A stretch of DNA of 64,000 nt, taken from assembly GCF_000832985.1 (NCBI RefSeq), contig NZ_CP009920.1, positions 186,001-250,000 of the forward strand. Reading direction: 5' to 3'. The notes beneath the pieces were generated by a model that was not told the DNA's origin, searched no databases, and was given only the letters and a program-made list of their open reading frames with translations. The stretch is from Priestia megaterium NBRC 15308 = ATCC 14581. GTDB taxonomy: Bacteria; Bacillota; Bacilli; Bacillales; Bacillaceae_H. The stretch's first letter is position 1, and every line of letters starts with the position of its first letter. Shown here one piece after another: positions 63,593 through 64,000 of this stretch. The position numbers and the translations under genes are program-made.

Positions 63593-64000
63593 ATGAGTAA
63601 CAAGTACAGAGTTAGAAAAAACGTATTACATCTTACCGACACGGAAAAAAGAGATTTTGTTCGTACCGTGCTAATACTAAAGGAAAAAGGGATATATGAC
63701 CGCTATATAGCCTGGCATGGTGCAGCAGGTAAATTTCATACTCCTCCGGGCAGCGATCGAAATGCAGCACATATGAGTTCTGCTTTTTTACCGTGGCATC
63801 GTGAATACCTTTTACGATTCGAACGTGACCTTCAGTCAATCAATCCAGAAGTAACCCTTCCTTATTGGGAATGGGAAACGGACGCACAGATGCAGGATCC
63901 CTCACAATCACAAATTTGGAGTGCAGATTTTATGGGAGGAAACGGAAATCCCATAAAAGATTTTATCGTCGATACCGGGCCATTTGCAGCTGGGCGCTGG
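63593..64000 (+). CDS. Tyrosinase (5' part, cut by the window end)
   Basis: The first 136 residues of a type 3 copper oxidase. His42 (AWHGAAG), His60 (RNAAH) and His69 (FLPWHREYLLRFE) are the CuA ligands at the same numbers as in B. megaterium tyrosinase. PYWEWETD follows as expected. The enzyme hydroxylates monophenols and oxidises diphenols to quinones, giving melanin. There is no signal peptide. AGAGG precedes ATG 63593. The CuB half lies beyond the window. Confidence 0.93.
   Translation, partial: MSNKYRVRKNVLHLTDTEKRDFVRTVLILKEKGIYDRYIAWHGAAGKFHTPPGSDRNAAHMSSAFLPWHREYLLRFERDLQSINPEVTLPYWEWETDAQMQDPSQSQIWSADFMGGNGNPIKDFIVDTGPFAAGRW

Overview
The window is chromosomal DNA of a low-GC Gram-positive spore former, almost certainly Priestia (Bacillus) megaterium. 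A tyrosinase gene runs off the right edge with the copper ligands His42, His60 and His69 of the B. megaterium enzyme. A glucose 1-dehydrogenase at 50 kb reads like the B. megaterium enzyme throughout, a B-type RNase P RNA lies at 44.3-44.7 kb, and several genes look spore-related. Ribosome binding sites are strong and TTG/GTG starts are common. I see no prophage, insertion sequence, tRNA, rRNA operon or CRISPR array.

Layout. 0-1.5 kb: secreted hydrolase. 1.5-12.1 kb: sulfur-scavenging block with a flavoprotein/ferredoxin pair, an MFS transporter, an M20 deacylase overlapping an NtaA-type monooxygenase, and SfnG plus an acyl-CoA-dehydrogenase-like oxidoreductase. Two acetyltransferase/TPR-type genes are embedded in it. 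Four of its transcripts begin with the same compact leader, a 4-bp hairpin carrying the core AGRCNACTGRAG that abuts a terminator hairpin. This is the best candidate here for an undescribed regulatory system. 12.1-20.3 kb: an oxidoreductase, a complete bceRSAB antimicrobial-peptide resistance module with a BceR-type operator, an acetyltransferase, and an aminotransferase/hydrolase pair behind a possible attenuator. 20.9-26.1 kb: persulfide/sulfite detoxification cluster (TauE-like exporter, three TusA-type proteins, rhodanese-persulfide dioxygenase fusion, rhodaneses, DsrE-like protein, CstR), with five near-palindromic CstR-type operators.

26.3-32 kb: a His/Trp/Gln-rich 12-residue repeat protein, a C1q-like protein, FabI, a LysR/EamA pair, and small membrane proteins. 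32-36.4 kb: GntR-controlled beta-glucoside PTS and 6-phospho-beta-glucosidase. 36.4-44.1 kb: NCS1 permease, Excalibur protein, class A beta-lactamase, XRE-cupin/LysE pair, alkyltransferase-like protein, MerR-like protein, LysR and VOC proteins. 44.2-56.4 kb: rnpB, PHP phosphatase, membrane GGDEF protein, metallo-hydrolase, DUF4003 protein, glucose dehydrogenase, nitroreductase plus aldehyde dehydrogenase, DUF2254 protein, and LemA/TPM pair. Two members of a fold-back repeat family lie at 48.5 and 54.8 kb, one lacking the GC-rich core. 56.6-64 kb: polysaccharide deacetylase, a glycosyltransferase with 13-residue N-terminal repeats, a GerPA/GerPF-like protein, an HxlR regulator with two azoreductases, an acetyltransferase, two small proteins and the tyrosinase.

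How the genes work together. The 1.5-12 kb block would release sulfur from organic compounds under sulfur starvation. The 21-26 kb cluster would dispose of the reactive persulfide and sulfite that excess sulfur generates. All functions are inferred from motifs and remembered family features; no database search was run.
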